Below, in pieces: positions 35,742 to 44,040 of a stretch of DNA of 64,000 nucleotides. Where the stretch lies: the NCBI RefSeq assembly GCF_017315945.1, contig NZ_JAFLWI010000004.1, forward strand, positions 1 through 64,000, given 5' to 3'. Under the pieces are notes generated by a model. The model did not search any database, was not told the origin of the DNA, and saw only the letters and a program-made list of their open reading frames with translations. The position numbers were made by a program, and so were the translations under genes. The first letter of the stretch is position 1. Each line of letters opens with the position of its first letter. Source of the DNA: Candidatus Enterococcus courvalinii (GTDB lineage Bacteria; Bacillota; Bacilli; Lactobacillales; Enterococcaceae).

Positions 35742-37256
35742 TTAATTATCTTTATTTAAAATTTGATTGATCTCTTGACTCAAAAGATCGGCTTTACCAC
35801 CAAAAACGGCTTGAATACCACCTTTGACTTCAAAAACAGCTGTAGCACCTAGTTCCTGGATAACTTGTTTATTGACAAGCTGACCATCGGTGACAGAAAC
35901 ACGTAGACGAGTAGCACAAGCTTCGACTGATTCAATATTTTCTTGATTTCCAAGTGCGGTAATGATAGTTAGTGATTCTTCATATAAAGTAGTTGGTTTC
36001 TTTTCGTTTTTCTTCTCAAATTCGTTCGATGGTTCATCTGTAACTAACTCCATACCTGGAATCGCGACCTTGAATTTTTTGATACAAAATGAAAAGACAA
36101 TATAATAAATAACTGCCCAAGCAAGACCAAAAGGTAGTAATTTCAACCAATTTGTTTTGTCATTTCCTTGTAAAACACCAAATAATAAGAAGTCAATGAG
36201 TCCTCCAGAGAAAGAATTACCAATCCGAATATTCAAGATATCAGCAAAATAAAAAGAGAGGCCATCTAAAAATGCGTGAATGACATATAGCCACGGTGCT
36301 ACAAATAAAAACATATACTCAATAGGTTCAGTAATCCCAGTTAAGAAAGAAGTCAACGCACCACTAAAATACAATCCGCCATTTTTTTTACGGTTTTGTT
36401 TAGGAATTGCACGGTACATTGCATAACATGCAGCGGGTAACCCAAACATCATCGTAGCAAATCTTCCTGCAAAGAAGCGTGTTCCATAAGTGAAAAGACC
36501 TGTGTGACTTGAGTCTGCTAACTGAGCAAAGAAAATATTTTGTGCACCTGAGATCGTTGAACCAGCAACGGTTTCTGTTCCACCCAATGAAGTATACCAG
36601 AACAATGGATAGATCGTGTGGTGTAAGCCAACTGCACCAGTTAAACGAAGTAAAAAACCATATAAAAATGTACCTAGACTGCCCATTTGTGCAATTTGTT
36701 CACCAGCAATAACCAAGCCATTTTGTATTGGAGGCCAGATTAAATAAAAGAATGAGCCGATGAGAATTGCAGCTAAACTCGAAACGATTGGGATAAAACG
36801 AGAGCCACCAAAGAAACCAAGAAACTGCGGCAATTCGATTTTTCGATAACGATTATGCAAGAAGGCGACCGTGCCACCGATGACAATCGAACCAACGACT
36901 CCAGTATCAAGTGTGGCACCTTCAGGAGAAAAAAGTTCTAGAAATCCACTAATTGTTGCTGTATACACGAGATAGGCAACACCACCAGCTAACCCGGCCG
37001 TTCCTTTATCCCCATTTGCTAAGCCAACTGCGATACCGATCGCAAAAATCAACGCTAGATTTGCAAAGACAGCATTACCAGCAACACTCATGATACTTAA
37101 AATCGTGTGTAACCAAGGTTGAGCTAAAAGGGGATAGGCATTTATGGCGCTTTCATTTGTTAACGCGCCTCCTAGTCCAAGAAGAAGACCAGCAACAGGC
37201 AAGATAGCAATCGGGAGCATAAACGCACGACCAAGCTGTGAAAATTTTTTGAACAT
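35742..37256 (-). CDS. PTS glucose-family EIICB, probably for N-acetylmannosamine or a related amino sugar
   Basis: A 504-residue membrane permease with about ten hydrophobic segments (EIIC, about 1-390), a linker and a C-terminal EIIB domain (about 425-504). In EIIB the phosphorylated Cys is in ACATRLRVSV. The start MFKKFSQLGRAFMLPIAILPVAG and HHTIYPLFWY fit the glucose/GlcNAc branch. No EIIA is fused or adjacent, so an EIIA from another system must supply phosphate. It lies 11 bp downstream of nanE on the minus strand and opposite an RpiR regulator, which points to N-acetylmannosamine. GlcNAc or another amino sugar is possible. AGGAGG precedes the ATG. Confidence 0.85.
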   Translation of the reverse strand: MFKKFSQLGRAFMLPIAILPVAGLLLGLGGALTNESAINAYPLLAQPWLHTILSIMSVAGNAVFANLALIFAIGIAVGLANGDKGTAGLAGGVAYLVYTATISGFLELFSPEGATLDTGVVGSIVIGGTVAFLHNRYRKIELPQFLGFFGGSRFIPIVSSLAAILIGSFFYLIWPPIQNGLVIAGEQIAQMGSLGTFLYGFLLRLTGAVGLHHTIYPLFWYTSLGGTETVAGSTISGAQNIFFAQLADSSHTGLFTYGTRFFAGRFATMMFGLPAACYAMYRAIPKQNRKKNGGLYFSGALTSFLTGITEPIEYMFLFVAPWLYVIHAFLDGLSFYFADILNIRIGNSFSGGLIDFLLFGVLQGNDKTNWLKLLPFGLAWAVIYYIVFSFCIKKFKVAIPGMELVTDEPSNEFEKKNEKKPTTLYEESLTIITALGNQENIESVEACATRLRVSVTDGQLVNKQVIQELGATAVFEVKGGIQAVFGGKADLLSQEINQILNKDN

Positions 37257-37267
37257 AGTGATTCCTC

Positions 37268-37957
37268 CTAGTTTAATCCATCAACAAAACGCTGAGCAAT
37301 TTCTTGCGGTCGCGTAATTGCACCACCAACAACAATTCCAGCAACACCTAAATCTTTGATTTTTTTTGCTTGTTCGGGTGTGTGGATCTTTCCTTCTGCA
37401 ATAACACATAAATTTGCTTCAACTAGTTTTTTGATAAGCTCAATATCGGGTCCGTTTTGGTGATTACTATCTGCTGTATAACCACTCAATGTTGTTCCAA
37501 CAAAATCAACACCAGCTTCAGCAGCATTGATACCTTCTGCAAATGTGGCAATGTCTGCCATCAATAGTTGATTAGGGTATTTATCCTTGACTTGAGAAAT
37601 AAAGTCATTAATCGTTAAGCCATCGTGACGTTTACGCAACGTGCAATCGAGGGCAATTACTTCCACGCCAGTTGCAACCAGTTCGTCAACTTCGCGCATT
37701 GTGGCAGTAATAAATGGTTCCTCAGGTAAATAATCACGCTTGATGATACCGATCATCGGTAAATCAACTTGTTCTTTGATTTCTAAAATATCACGAACAG
37801 AATTTGCGCGAATCCCGACAGCTCCTGCTTTTTGGGCAGCTAAAGCAAATAATGGCATCAAACCTCCTGTTTCACTGTAAAATACTTCGCCAGGTAAAGC
37901 CTGACAAGAAACAATCAATCCATGAGAAATAGTTTCTAAAAATAGTTGTTTTTCCAT
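37268..37957 (-). CDS. nanE: N-acetylmannosamine-6-phosphate 2-epimerase
   Basis: Converts ManNAc-6-P to GlcNAc-6-P, which then enters amino-sugar catabolism. It has 229 residues in a TIM barrel. Conserved pieces are [15 protein letters not shown] at the start, GIIKRDY (catalytic Lys), VIALDCTLR and the phosphate-binding [14 protein letters not shown] near the end. It is first in a minus-strand operon with the EIICB gene. Other sialic acid genes (nanA, nanK) are absent, so the operon likely serves free ManNAc imported and phosphorylated by the PTS. The upstream region has a palindromic operator and a cre-like site. Confidence 0.93.
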   Translation of the reverse strand: MEKQLFLETISHGLIVSCQALPGEVFYSETGGLMPLFALAAQKAGAVGIRANSVRDILEIKEQVDLPMIGIIKRDYLPEEPFITATMREVDELVATGVEVIALDCTLRKRHDGLTINDFISQVKDKYPNQLLMADIATFAEGINAAEAGVDFVGTTLSGYTADSNHQNGPDIELIKKLVEANLCVIAEGKIHTPEQAKKIKDLGVAGIVVGGAITRPQEIAQRFVDGLN

Positions 37958-37990
37958 TCTCCTTAATTCTCCGCTTTTATTTTTATTTTT

Positions 37991-38003
37991 GGAGTTTAAC
38001 TCC
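37991..38003. promoter_or_regulatory. Palindrome at the nanE transcription start, probable RpiR operator
   Basis: GGAGTTTAACTCC has perfect 6-bp arms about one base and lies at the expected start of the nanE transcript, where a repressor would block RNA polymerase. Confidence 0.55.
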
Positions 38004-38009
38004 GATTGA

Positions 38010-38038
38010 AGTATAGCATCCGCTTACATTTGTGTAAA
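38010..38038 (-). promoter_or_regulatory. Promoter of nanE-PTS
   Basis: On the minus strand, TTTACA (38033-38038) and TATACT (38010-38015) are spaced by 17 bp. Confidence 0.7.
38015..38028 (-). promoter_or_regulatory. cre-like site inside the nanE promoter
   Basis: TGTAAGCGGATGCT (minus strand) matches 12 of 14 CcpA consensus positions and lies between -35 and -10, which suits direct repression. Confidence 0.5.
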
Positions 38039-38040
38039 GT

Positions 38041-38059
38041 CCAAAATGGAGAATTTTGG
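38041..38059. promoter_or_regulatory. Second palindrome in the nanE/rpiR intergenic region
   Basis: CCAAAAT and ATTTTGG flank a 5-bp centre, upstream of both divergent genes. A TATAAT (38087-38092) for the rpiR gene follows. Confidence 0.45.
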
Positions 38060-38123
38060 AGATTTTTTTATTTACCTGTTTTGGAGTATAATAAAATGAA
38101 TAAGTTGGAGCAAAGGAGAACCG

Positions 38124-38942
38124 ATGAATTATATATACCTAATCCGCGAGCATTATCCATTTTTAACAAAATCTGAGAAAAAAGTAGCTGATTACATTTT
38201 GGATGCTGGAAAATCAGTGATTTACAATACGATGAGTGATATCAAAACGAAAACGCAAGTTGGGGATGCAACAATCATTCGTTTTTGTCAGAAATTAGGT
38301 TTTTCTGGTTTTTCTGATTTGAAAATCGAAATTGCGAAAGAGGATTTTAGCCAAAAAAAAGAGCAGCCAAAAGAAACAACCTATTTCACTGAAATTGCTA
38401 GTGGCGTAAAAGAAGCATTGAATGCGACCGAATCCCTACTTAATGAGCAAACGTTAGAAGAAGCTATTCAATTGATTAGTCAATCAAAGAACATTTATAT
38501 TTTTGGGGTGGGATCTAGTGGAACGACTAGTTTAGATTTAGCCACTATGTTTCTACGTGTTGGTGTAAAAGCGCATGCAGTAGTAGATCCGCATATCCAA
38601 GCACAGGTTGCTTCACTATTGGATGAAGGAGACACAGTCATTGTCTTTTCATTGTCGGGAAAAACAAAAGATACGTATGACTCAATGAAACTTGCAAAAA
38701 AAAATGGCGCCAAAATTTTGGTAATTACGAATTATCTTCAATCGCCAATTGGTCGGACAGCAGATTTTGTTCTGCAAACGGCTATTGAAGAATTTTTGAA
38801 TGGAGCTTCTTTAGCTGGAAAAATTTCTCAGCTTTATCTTTGCGATATTCTAGTACAAGGTTATGAAAGAAAAAATAACGTTGATTCAATCGAGTTAAGA
38901 GAAAAGGTATTGCGAGCAATCATCGATAAAAGTATCGATTAA
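38124..38942 (+). CDS. RpiR-family regulator of nanE-PTS
   Basis: A 272-residue regulator with an N-terminal helix-turn-helix (about 1-75; NTMSDIKTKTQVGDATIIRFCQKLG in parts) and a C-terminal SIS domain (about 105-240) holding IFGVGSSGTTS and VFSLSGKTKDT, which bind a sugar phosphate. GGAG precedes the ATG. It is divergent from nanE and the PTS gene and probably controls them; the likely ligand is ManNAc-6-P or GlcNAc-6-P. A strong terminator follows. Confidence 0.9.
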   Translation: MNYIYLIREHYPFLTKSEKKVADYILDAGKSVIYNTMSDIKTKTQVGDATIIRFCQKLGFSGFSDLKIEIAKEDFSQKKEQPKETTYFTEIASGVKEALNATESLLNEQTLEEAIQLISQSKNIYIFGVGSSGTTSLDLATMFLRVGVKAHAVVDPHIQAQVASLLDEGDTVIVFSLSGKTKDTYDSMKLAKKNGAKILVITNYLQSPIGRTADFVLQTAIEEFLNGASLAGKISQLYLCDILVQGYERKNNVDSIELREKVLRAIIDKSID

Positions 38943-38964
38943 CCACTTAAGTAAATAAAACAGC

Positions 38965-39000
38965 AAGAAGAGGACGAACGCTAAGCTCGTCCTCTTCTTT
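38965..39000 (+). terminator. Terminator after rpiR
   Basis: Perfect 13-bp stem AAGAAGAGGACGA with its complement and a 9-nt loop. Convergent with the MFS gene, it may act on both strands. Confidence 0.88.
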
Positions 39001-39030
39001 ATCTTGTGCCAGCAATCAAATGCTTAGGAT

Positions 39031-40239
39031 TCATTCCTTTATGTGTAAAGAAAGTTGTTCTGTTTTTTTATTTTCGGTAATCAATTTGAGAACTAAGAAG
39101 ACAGCCAATAAGACGATGATTGCTCCGGAAATTGGCGTATAGCTAACACCGACTGTTTTAGTTACCTGACCTCCAATAAATGAACCGAGTGCAATTCCAA
39201 TATTAAATGCAGAAATATTAAATGCTGAGGCCAAGGTAATATCTTTTGGTGTATAGTTTTCCGCCAGCTGGACGACATAAAACTGTAACCCGGGAACATT
39301 CATGAATGAGAACAGTCCCAAGACGAGAGTGGCGACTGTTGCTAATAATTTATTTCCGCTTAAAATCGCAAAAAATAGAAATAGAAGAGAAAGCACTAGC
39401 AAACCAAACATAATACCTAGAGCTTTCAAAGGTTGTTGATTAGAATAGTGTCCGCCAATTGTATTTCCAATGGCTACCATTAGCCCATAAATAACTAGTA
39501 AGATAACGACAGCATGGGCAGAGTAACCAATTTTATCTTGTAAAATGGGTGTTAAGTAAGTATAGGCAGCGAAAGTTCCGCCATAGCCGAGAGCGGTAAC
39601 CAAAAAGGAACCAACTAAAAATTTATTTTTAAAAATTCGTAGAATACCTCTTAAATCTACCGAACCTGGGATGGGTAAACCACTTGGAATCAAGAATAAA
39701 TTGGTGAGTAACCCGATAGCTCCAACAACTGCAATAAAAATGAATGTCATGTGCCAACTCGTCTGTTGACCAATAAATGTACCTAATGGAACGCCTGTCA
39801 CAGTAGCAACGGTTAATCCAGTAAACATGATAGCAATTGCGCTGGCACGCTTATGTGGTGCAACAACATCTGCTGCAATGACACTTGAAACTGACATAAA
39901 GATACCATGGGCTAAGGCAGAAATAACACGACCAATTAGTAACATGGTAAAACTTGCAGCAAACGCAGCAAAGAGATTTCCAATAATGAATAAAGACATA
40001 ATCATCATCATTAAAAATTTTCGATTCCATTTTCCAGTTAAAATAGTTAAGAATGGTGCACCAACAGTAACGCCAATTGCGTAAAGGGAAACTGTCAGTC
40101 CTGCTTGTGCCAAACTAACGTGAAAGCTCTCAACAATTAAAGGCATGAGACCGACACTGATAAATTCAGTTGAACCAATTGCAAAGGCATTGATAACTAA
40201 TGCCATCAATGTAAGTGTGGGTGAGATTTTATTTTTCAT
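39031..40239 (-). CDS. MFS exporter of the AraJ/YdhP type
   Basis: A 402-residue proton-driven transporter with 12 predicted membrane helices. The motif between helices 2 and 3 is GAPFLTILTGKWNRK, and the fourth/fifth helix region has the VTGVPLGTFIGQQTSW pattern of the drug:H+ antiporter-1 family (sugar efflux and purine ribonucleoside efflux relatives). AGGAGG precedes the ATG. It is divergent from an HxlR regulator, a common pairing for stress-induced efflux. The exported compound is unknown. Confidence 0.88.
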   Translation of the reverse strand: MKNKISPTLTLMALVINAFAIGSTEFISVGLMPLIVESFHVSLAQAGLTVSLYAIGVTVGAPFLTILTGKWNRKFLMMMIMSLFIIGNLFAAFAASFTMLLIGRVISALAHGIFMSVSSVIAADVVAPHKRASAIAIMFTGLTVATVTGVPLGTFIGQQTSWHMTFIFIAVVGAIGLLTNLFLIPSGLPIPGSVDLRGILRIFKNKFLVGSFLVTALGYGGTFAAYTYLTPILQDKIGYSAHAVVILLVIYGLMVAIGNTIGGHYSNQQPLKALGIMFGLLVLSLLFLFFAILSGNKLLATVATLVLGLFSFMNVPGLQFYVVQLAENYTPKDITLASAFNISAFNIGIALGSFIGGQVTKTVGVSYTPISGAIIVLLAVFLVLKLITENKKTEQLSLHIKE

Positions 40240-40296
40240 TTTTTCCTCCTAAAAGTTTGTGACCTGACGAATAGAAAATATAGACCTTATTTATGA

Positions 40297-40315
40297 AAGT
40301 AGAAAGTACCTACTT
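40297..40315. promoter_or_regulatory. Palindrome between MFS and HxlR genes
   Basis: AAGTAG and CTACTT arms around AAAGTAC, about 55 bp before the exporter start. It is a candidate HxlR operator. Confidence 0.4.
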
Positions 40316-40453
40316 TTTAGTGCAATAGGCACTTTTTGGTAACATTTGCGTAAGTACGCGAAAAAAATCACTTCATTGCGCCATTAGAAAATTTTCATTT
40401 TTCATTTAAGACACTGATTGCCAATTTATAATCCTTGCAAAAAGTTTTTTGCT

Positions 40454-40481
40454 TTGAAAAGTGGTTAGAAGGTGCTAGTAT
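40454..40481 (+). promoter_or_regulatory. Putative promoter of the HxlR gene
   Basis: TTGAAA (40454-40459), 16-bp spacer, TAGTAT (40476-40481). Confidence 0.5.
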
Positions 40482-40514
40482 TTGGACGTATCTTTTTTGG
40501 AGGAGAGTAAGACA

Positions 40515-40886
40515 ATGGAAAAAATTTATCATATTGGTGTCGAAGCAACTTTGGAAGTGATTGGTGGAAAATGGAAACCAATTATTCTTTGCCATTTAGG
40601 AAATGGAGCCATTCGAACAGGTGAACTCCGGCGGAAAATCCCAACGATTACCCAAAAAATGTTGACACAACAACTGCGTGAGTTAGAGCAAGACTGTATC
40701 GTTCATCGAAAAATCTATAATCAAGTGCCTCCTAAAGTAGAATATTCATTAACAGAAGAAGGAAAATCATTACGGGAGATTTTGGTTGCGATGTCTGTTT
40801 GGGGTGAAGAGCGAATTGAGAAACAGCAAGAAGAAGGTAAATCAGTTACTCTTTTACATACGCACGGGGGTTATTTGAATTATTAA
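40515..40886 (+). CDS. HxlR-family regulator
   Basis: A winged-helix regulator of 123 residues. The [17 protein letters not shown] segment (about 14-30), [25 protein letters not shown] in parts (recognition helix) and [10 protein letters not shown] wing are the HxlR pattern. A Cys in the first segment could be a redox or electrophile sensor, as in some relatives. The ATG at 40515 follows GGAGAG. The gene is divergent from the MFS exporter, which it probably controls. Confidence 0.9.
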   Translation: MEKIYHIGVEATLEVIGGKWKPIILCHLGNGAIRTGELRRKIPTITQKMLTQQLRELEQDCIVHRKIYNQVPPKVEYSLTEEGKSLREILVAMSVWGEERIEKQQEEGKSVTLLHTHGGYLNY

Positions 40887-40888
40887 GA

Positions 40889-41240
40889 AAAAGGTTGTGG
40901 CTCCAAGCGTTTAGCTCCGAAAAAATAAAGAACAACTGACGAAAACAGCCTTTCATATTTTTGGACAGTTGAGAGTTATTGCGAGGAGTTGCTTGGTGAA
41001 CACCGTAGAAAAGGTTGTAGCGCAAAACGTTCAGCTCCGAACAGATAGCGAGCAGTCACTCAAAACAGTACCTCATGTTTTGAAGTGGATGAAAGCTATG
41101 TGGAGGAGTTGTTTTGGGAACACCGAGGAAAAAGTTGTGAAAGAAGTGCCCAGTTCCAATAAATAAGAATAAATTTCCAGAAATTGTTCCTCAAATTTTT
41201 TTGAAATTTAGACTTATTTTGAAGAAGCTATTCCTTGCAT
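40889..41240 (+). repeat. Interspersed intergenic repeat, copy B (two units)
   Basis: It starts AAAAAGGTTGTGG two bases after the HxlR stop codon. Unit 1 has TTAGCTCCGAAAAAATAAAG..CAACTG and CAGTTG arms; unit 2 repeats the pattern from about 41010 (AAGGTTGTAG..TTCAGCTCCGAA) and a third GTTGTG start appears near 41133. The end module (AATAAGAATAAATTT..ATTTAGACTTATTTTGAA) is shared with copies C and D. Confidence 0.75.
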
Positions 41241-41242
41241 AA

Positions 41243-41275
41243 AAAAAGGTTGGAACCATTGGTTCCAACCTTTTT
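41243..41275. terminator. Bidirectional terminator
   Basis: A perfect 15-bp stem (AAAAAGGTTGGAACC with its complement) with a 3-nt loop, between the convergent HxlR and SDR genes. Confidence 0.92.
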
Positions 41276-41288
41276 ATTATCGGAATGA

Positions 41289-42002
41289 TTAGCCATCTTG
41301 GCGTGTTGCCGCAATATCAATTTCTCTGATATTCACTTCTTGTGGCATATCATAAATAAATTTAACTACTTCTGCGACATGGACAGGGTCAAGGGTAATT
41401 CCGCCCATTGTTTCTTTCCATGCTTGATAATCTGACAAAGCACTAGTATCTGTAACATGAGTTAATAACTCTGTTTCAGCAGCGCCAGGAGCGACCAAAC
41501 TTACACGAACATTATCTTTTGAAACTTCTTCGCGAATCGTTTCGCTTAAGCCATGGACACCAAATTTTGAGGCAACATAAGCGGCATGATTTGTAAAAGT
41601 TTTACGTCCAGCTAATGAAGACATATTGATGATCGTACCGTGTTTTCTTTCAACCATATCTGCTAATACAGCTTGCATACCATTTAACACACCTAAAACA
41701 TTTGTGTCCATCATCGTTTTCCATTCCAATGGAGACTGTGATTGAACATTTCCTAATAACATCACACCAGCGTTATTTACTAATAAATCAGTCTTTCCAA
41801 ATTTTTCTTCTGCTACGGCAATACTGGCTTTAAAAGCTTGCTCATCGGTCACATCGACAGAGTCGACAAGGACTTGATCAAAATCAAGCGGTAAAGCATA
41901 AATTTTTTCTGTACGGCGACCTAATAATAACATGGGATAGTTTTCTTTATTAAATAATTTAGCGATTTCTGCTCCAAAGCCTGAGCTTGCTCCAGTAATC
42001 AC
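41289..42002 (-). CDS. SDR-family oxidoreductase with a frameshifted start
   Basis: A short-chain dehydrogenase/reductase of 237 residues as read. The cofactor motif GASSGFG is at residues 4-10, NNAG near 76, catalytic Ser in NMSSLAG and YVASK (Tyr and Lys) near 140. The open frame starts at a GTG (42002) with no ribosome site and lacks the first beta-strand residues. An ATG at 42019 with AGGA upstream would give MNNP, but a TAA follows at once. One extra base would join it as MNNPLIVITGASSG, the usual SDR start. So a one-base deletion, or a sequencing error, is likely. The promoter is of the MerR type. Confidence 0.8.
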   Translation of the reverse strand: MITGASSGFGAEIAKLFNKENYPMLLLGRRTEKIYALPLDFDQVLVDSVDVTDEQAFKASIAVAEEKFGKTDLLVNNAGVMLLGNVQSQSPLEWKTMMDTNVLGVLNGMQAVLADMVERKHGTIINMSSLAGRKTFTNHAAYVASKFGVHGLSETIREEVSKDNVRVSLVAPGAAETELLTHVTDTSALSDYQAWKETMGGITLDPVHVAEVVKFIYDMPQEVNIREIDIAATRQDG

Positions 42003-42053
42003 GATTAAGGGTTATTCATTTCATTTCCTACTTTCTTCTGTTAAGATAAACGT

Positions 42054-42084
42054 AGTATACAACTTGGAGTTAGCTCCAAGTCAA
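42054..42084 (-). promoter_or_regulatory. MerR-type promoter of the SDR gene with operator
   Basis: On the minus strand, TTGACT (42079-42084) and TATACT (42054-42059) are 19 bp apart, the long spacer typical of MerR-activated promoters. ACTTGGAG (42062-42069) and CTCCAAGT (42074-42081) form a perfect palindrome in the spacer. Confidence 0.8.
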
Positions 42085-42093
42085 GGAGGAAAA

Positions 42094-42552
42094 ATGAAAA
42101 CTTATACAATTGGCGAAATTGCTGAAAAATATCAATTATCAACAGATACCTTACGCTATTATGATAAAGAAGGTTTGTTACCATTCGTGAAGAAAAATTC
42201 CGCGGGGCGACGTGTATTTACCGAAGATGATTTAGGCTACTTGAATGTCATTGAGTGTTTAAAAAAATCAGCTATTTCAGTAAAAGATATCGCAACATTC
42301 ATGGAGTGGTGCATGCAAGGGGATGGAACACTGCCTGATCGTTACGCTTTTATCGTGGAGCAAGAAACGATTTTAGAAGCAAAAATCCAAGTATTAGAAG
42401 CTAATTTGGCTTTTTTACGTTGGAAGAAATGGTATTATCAAAAAGCAAATGAAGTTGGAACAGAAACAATTTTTTTTGAACCAGGAACAAGACAAGTCAG
42501 CGAAAAATGGCATCAAGAATATGAAAATCAATTATCAAAGATTGTCTACTAA
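42094..42552 (+). CDS. MerR-family regulator
   Basis: A 152-residue regulator. The N-terminal winged helix (YTIGEIAEKYQLSTDTLRYYD in parts, residues 3-23; KNSAGRRVFTEDDLGYL) is followed by a coiled-coil dimer helix (about 80-115). ATG at 42094 follows AAGGAGG; the open frame extends upstream to a TTG that precedes this site. It is divergent from the SDR gene and the intergenic promoter has the classical 19-bp spacer with palindrome, so it very likely activates that gene. Metal-binding Cys residues are not evident; an organic or aldehyde signal is more likely. Confidence 0.92.
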   Translation: MKTYTIGEIAEKYQLSTDTLRYYDKEGLLPFVKKNSAGRRVFTEDDLGYLNVIECLKKSAISVKDIATFMEWCMQGDGTLPDRYAFIVEQETILEAKIQVLEANLAFLRWKKWYYQKANEVGTETIFFEPGTRQVSEKWHQEYENQLSKIVY

Positions 42553-42588
42553 ATAAACTTAGTGATAAAAAGAAAGCAGGTTTGACAG

Positions 42589-42915
42589 ATGAACAGTATG
42601 GAAAAAGTAAATAAATTTCGTGATGATCGGAATTGGCGACAATTTCATAACGAAAAAGATTTAGCAATTTCGATTTCTTTGGAAGCTTCAGAACTACTAG
42701 AGCTTTTCCAATGGAAACAACCTGAGGAAGTCACAGCAAATCAAGTGGAACGAATCAAGGAAGAACTAGCAGATGTCTTAATCTATTCGTACATGTTAGC
42801 AGACAATCTCAATTTTGATTTGGATGAGATCATCGAAGAAAAGTTAATCAAAAATAATATCAAATACCCTGTCGAAAAGAGTGTAGGCAAGCGCGAAAAA
42901 TACACGGAACTATAA
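42589..42915 (+). CDS. MazG-like nucleotide pyrophosphohydrolase
   Basis: A small all-helical enzyme of 108 residues that hydrolyses nucleoside triphosphates to monophosphates, probably for pool cleaning (dCTPase/RS21-C6 group). Metal ligands are seen in SLEASELLELFQW (about residues 31-43) and KEELADVLIYSYML (about 63-76), the EExxE and ExxD pattern. AGCAGG precedes the ATG. It is 36 bp after the MerR gene and may share its transcript. The preferred nucleotide is not known. Confidence 0.85.
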   Translation: MNSMEKVNKFRDDRNWRQFHNEKDLAISISLEASELLELFQWKQPEEVTANQVERIKEELADVLIYSYMLADNLNFDLDEIIEEKLIKNNIKYPVEKSVGKREKYTEL

Positions 42916-43010
42916 AGAGAATGGATAGTAATCTATGATTGAATGATAGACAGAAGTAGGTATATCCATTAAAATGAAGAAAATATGGTGTGGGAAGAGG
43001 AGGTCGTAAA

Positions 43011-43757
43011 ATGGCGACTGACAAAAACACGAATAAAGAGAAAAAAGGCAACCGAGTGAGACGATGGTTGATGAATTTGCTTTTGTTGTTGCTCTTGCTA
43101 GTAGGAATTGCTCTGATTTTTAATGAACAAATCAAAGATTTTTTTGTTAAGAATACTGGTGATCAATACGCGATAGCCAATGTAACGAAAGAAGATTTAC
43201 AAAAAAATAATGACCGAGAAACAACGTTTGATTTTGATGCAGTTGAACCAATGAGTTCTGAACGGGTGATTCGAGCAGAGGCCAGTTCAGAAAGTAAGGA
43301 CTTGCCAGTGATAGCTAGTGTGGCAGTTCCATCTGTGTCGATTAACTTGCCGATTTTTAAGGGCCTCTCAAACACAGCGTTATTGTACGGTGCAGGAACT
43401 TTATCACCTGATCAACAAATGGGAAAAGGAAATTATGCGTTGGCTAGTCATCGCTCCACCAATCCAGAGCTATTGTTCACTCCTTTAGAAAACCTTTCAA
43501 TGGGGGCAACGATTTATTTGACTGATTTAGAAAATGTGTACACGTATAAAGCTTTTTTCAAAGAAAAAGTGGCACCAACAGAAACCGAGCTATTAGATGT
43601 AGTAGATGGCAAAGAAATTGTGACCTTGATTACTTGTGGAGATAACAATGCAGTAACTCGTTTGGTTGTACAAGGAGCATTGGAAAAAGTAACGCCAATG
43701 AAAGATGCAACAGATGAAATGAAACAAGCCTTTCATTTAGAAACAAAAACTTTTTAA
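43011..43757 (+). CDS. srtA: Class A sortase
   Basis: A membrane-anchored transpeptidase that links LPXTG surface proteins to peptidoglycan. It has 248 residues. A basic N-terminus (to about 20) and one membrane helix (about 21-40) precede the beta-barrel. The catalytic set is visible as His147 (ASHRS), Cys209 (LITCGDN) and Arg217 (TRLVV), with normal spacing. The start ATG at 43011 follows GAGGAGG. No LPXTG substrate is encoded in the window. A terminator follows. Confidence 0.92.
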   Translation: MATDKNTNKEKKGNRVRRWLMNLLLLLLLLVGIALIFNEQIKDFFVKNTGDQYAIANVTKEDLQKNNDRETTFDFDAVEPMSSERVIRAEASSESKDLPVIASVAVPSVSINLPIFKGLSNTALLYGAGTLSPDQQMGKGNYALASHRSTNPELLFTPLENLSMGATIYLTDLENVYTYKAFFKEKVAPTETELLDVVDGKEIVTLITCGDNNAVTRLVVQGALEKVTPMKDATDEMKQAFHLETKTF

Positions 43758-43806
43758 TGCAAAAACTAGTAAAAGTGTGAGAGTTGGGGGAGAATAGAAA
43801 AGTTTA

Positions 43807-43837
43807 AAAACTGAGAGCGCAGGTTCTCAGTTTTTTT
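43807..43837 (+). terminator. Terminator after sortase
   Basis: Perfect 10-bp stem AAAACTGAGA/TCTCAGTTTT and a T tract. Confidence 0.9.
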
Positions 43838-43899
43838 GTTTTAACCGTTGTCAACGGCTAACAATAGAAGAAAGTCAAAATAAAAAAACTTGGAAGGGG

Positions 43900-43928
43900 T
43901 TGCAAAGAGAAAAAGAAAGTGTTATCAT
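43900..43928 (+). promoter_or_regulatory. Promoter of the bgl operon
   Basis: TTGCAA (43900-43905), 17-bp spacer, TATCAT (43923-43928). Transcription would begin just upstream of the first antiterminator. Confidence 0.7.
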
Positions 43929-43945
43929 AAGTTCAGTTAAGAAAT

Positions 43946-43973
43946 GGATTGTTACTGCTCGGCAGGCAAAACC
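43946..43973 (+). promoter_or_regulatory. Ribonucleic antiterminator (RAT) 1
   Basis: Starts GGATTGTTACTG and ends GCAGGCAAAACC, the classical LicT/BglG target. It overlaps the left arm of the following terminator, so antiterminator binding prevents termination. Confidence 0.93.
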
Positions 43974-44018
43974 AGAATTCAGCTGTGGATTGACAGGCGA
44001 ATTCTAGGTTTTTTTTAT
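43970..44018 (+). terminator. Regulated terminator before bglG
   Basis: AACC-AGAATTC pairs with GAATTCT-A-GGTT, then a long T tract. It is conditional on RAT 1. Confidence 0.9.
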
Positions 44019-44040
44019 TTTTTGGAAAGGAGAAGACGAG

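Noticed and set aside
40969-41166. A 65-codon open frame in the region after the HxlR gene.
   Set aside because: It lies inside repeat copy B, its sequence follows the repeat units and there is no ribosome site.
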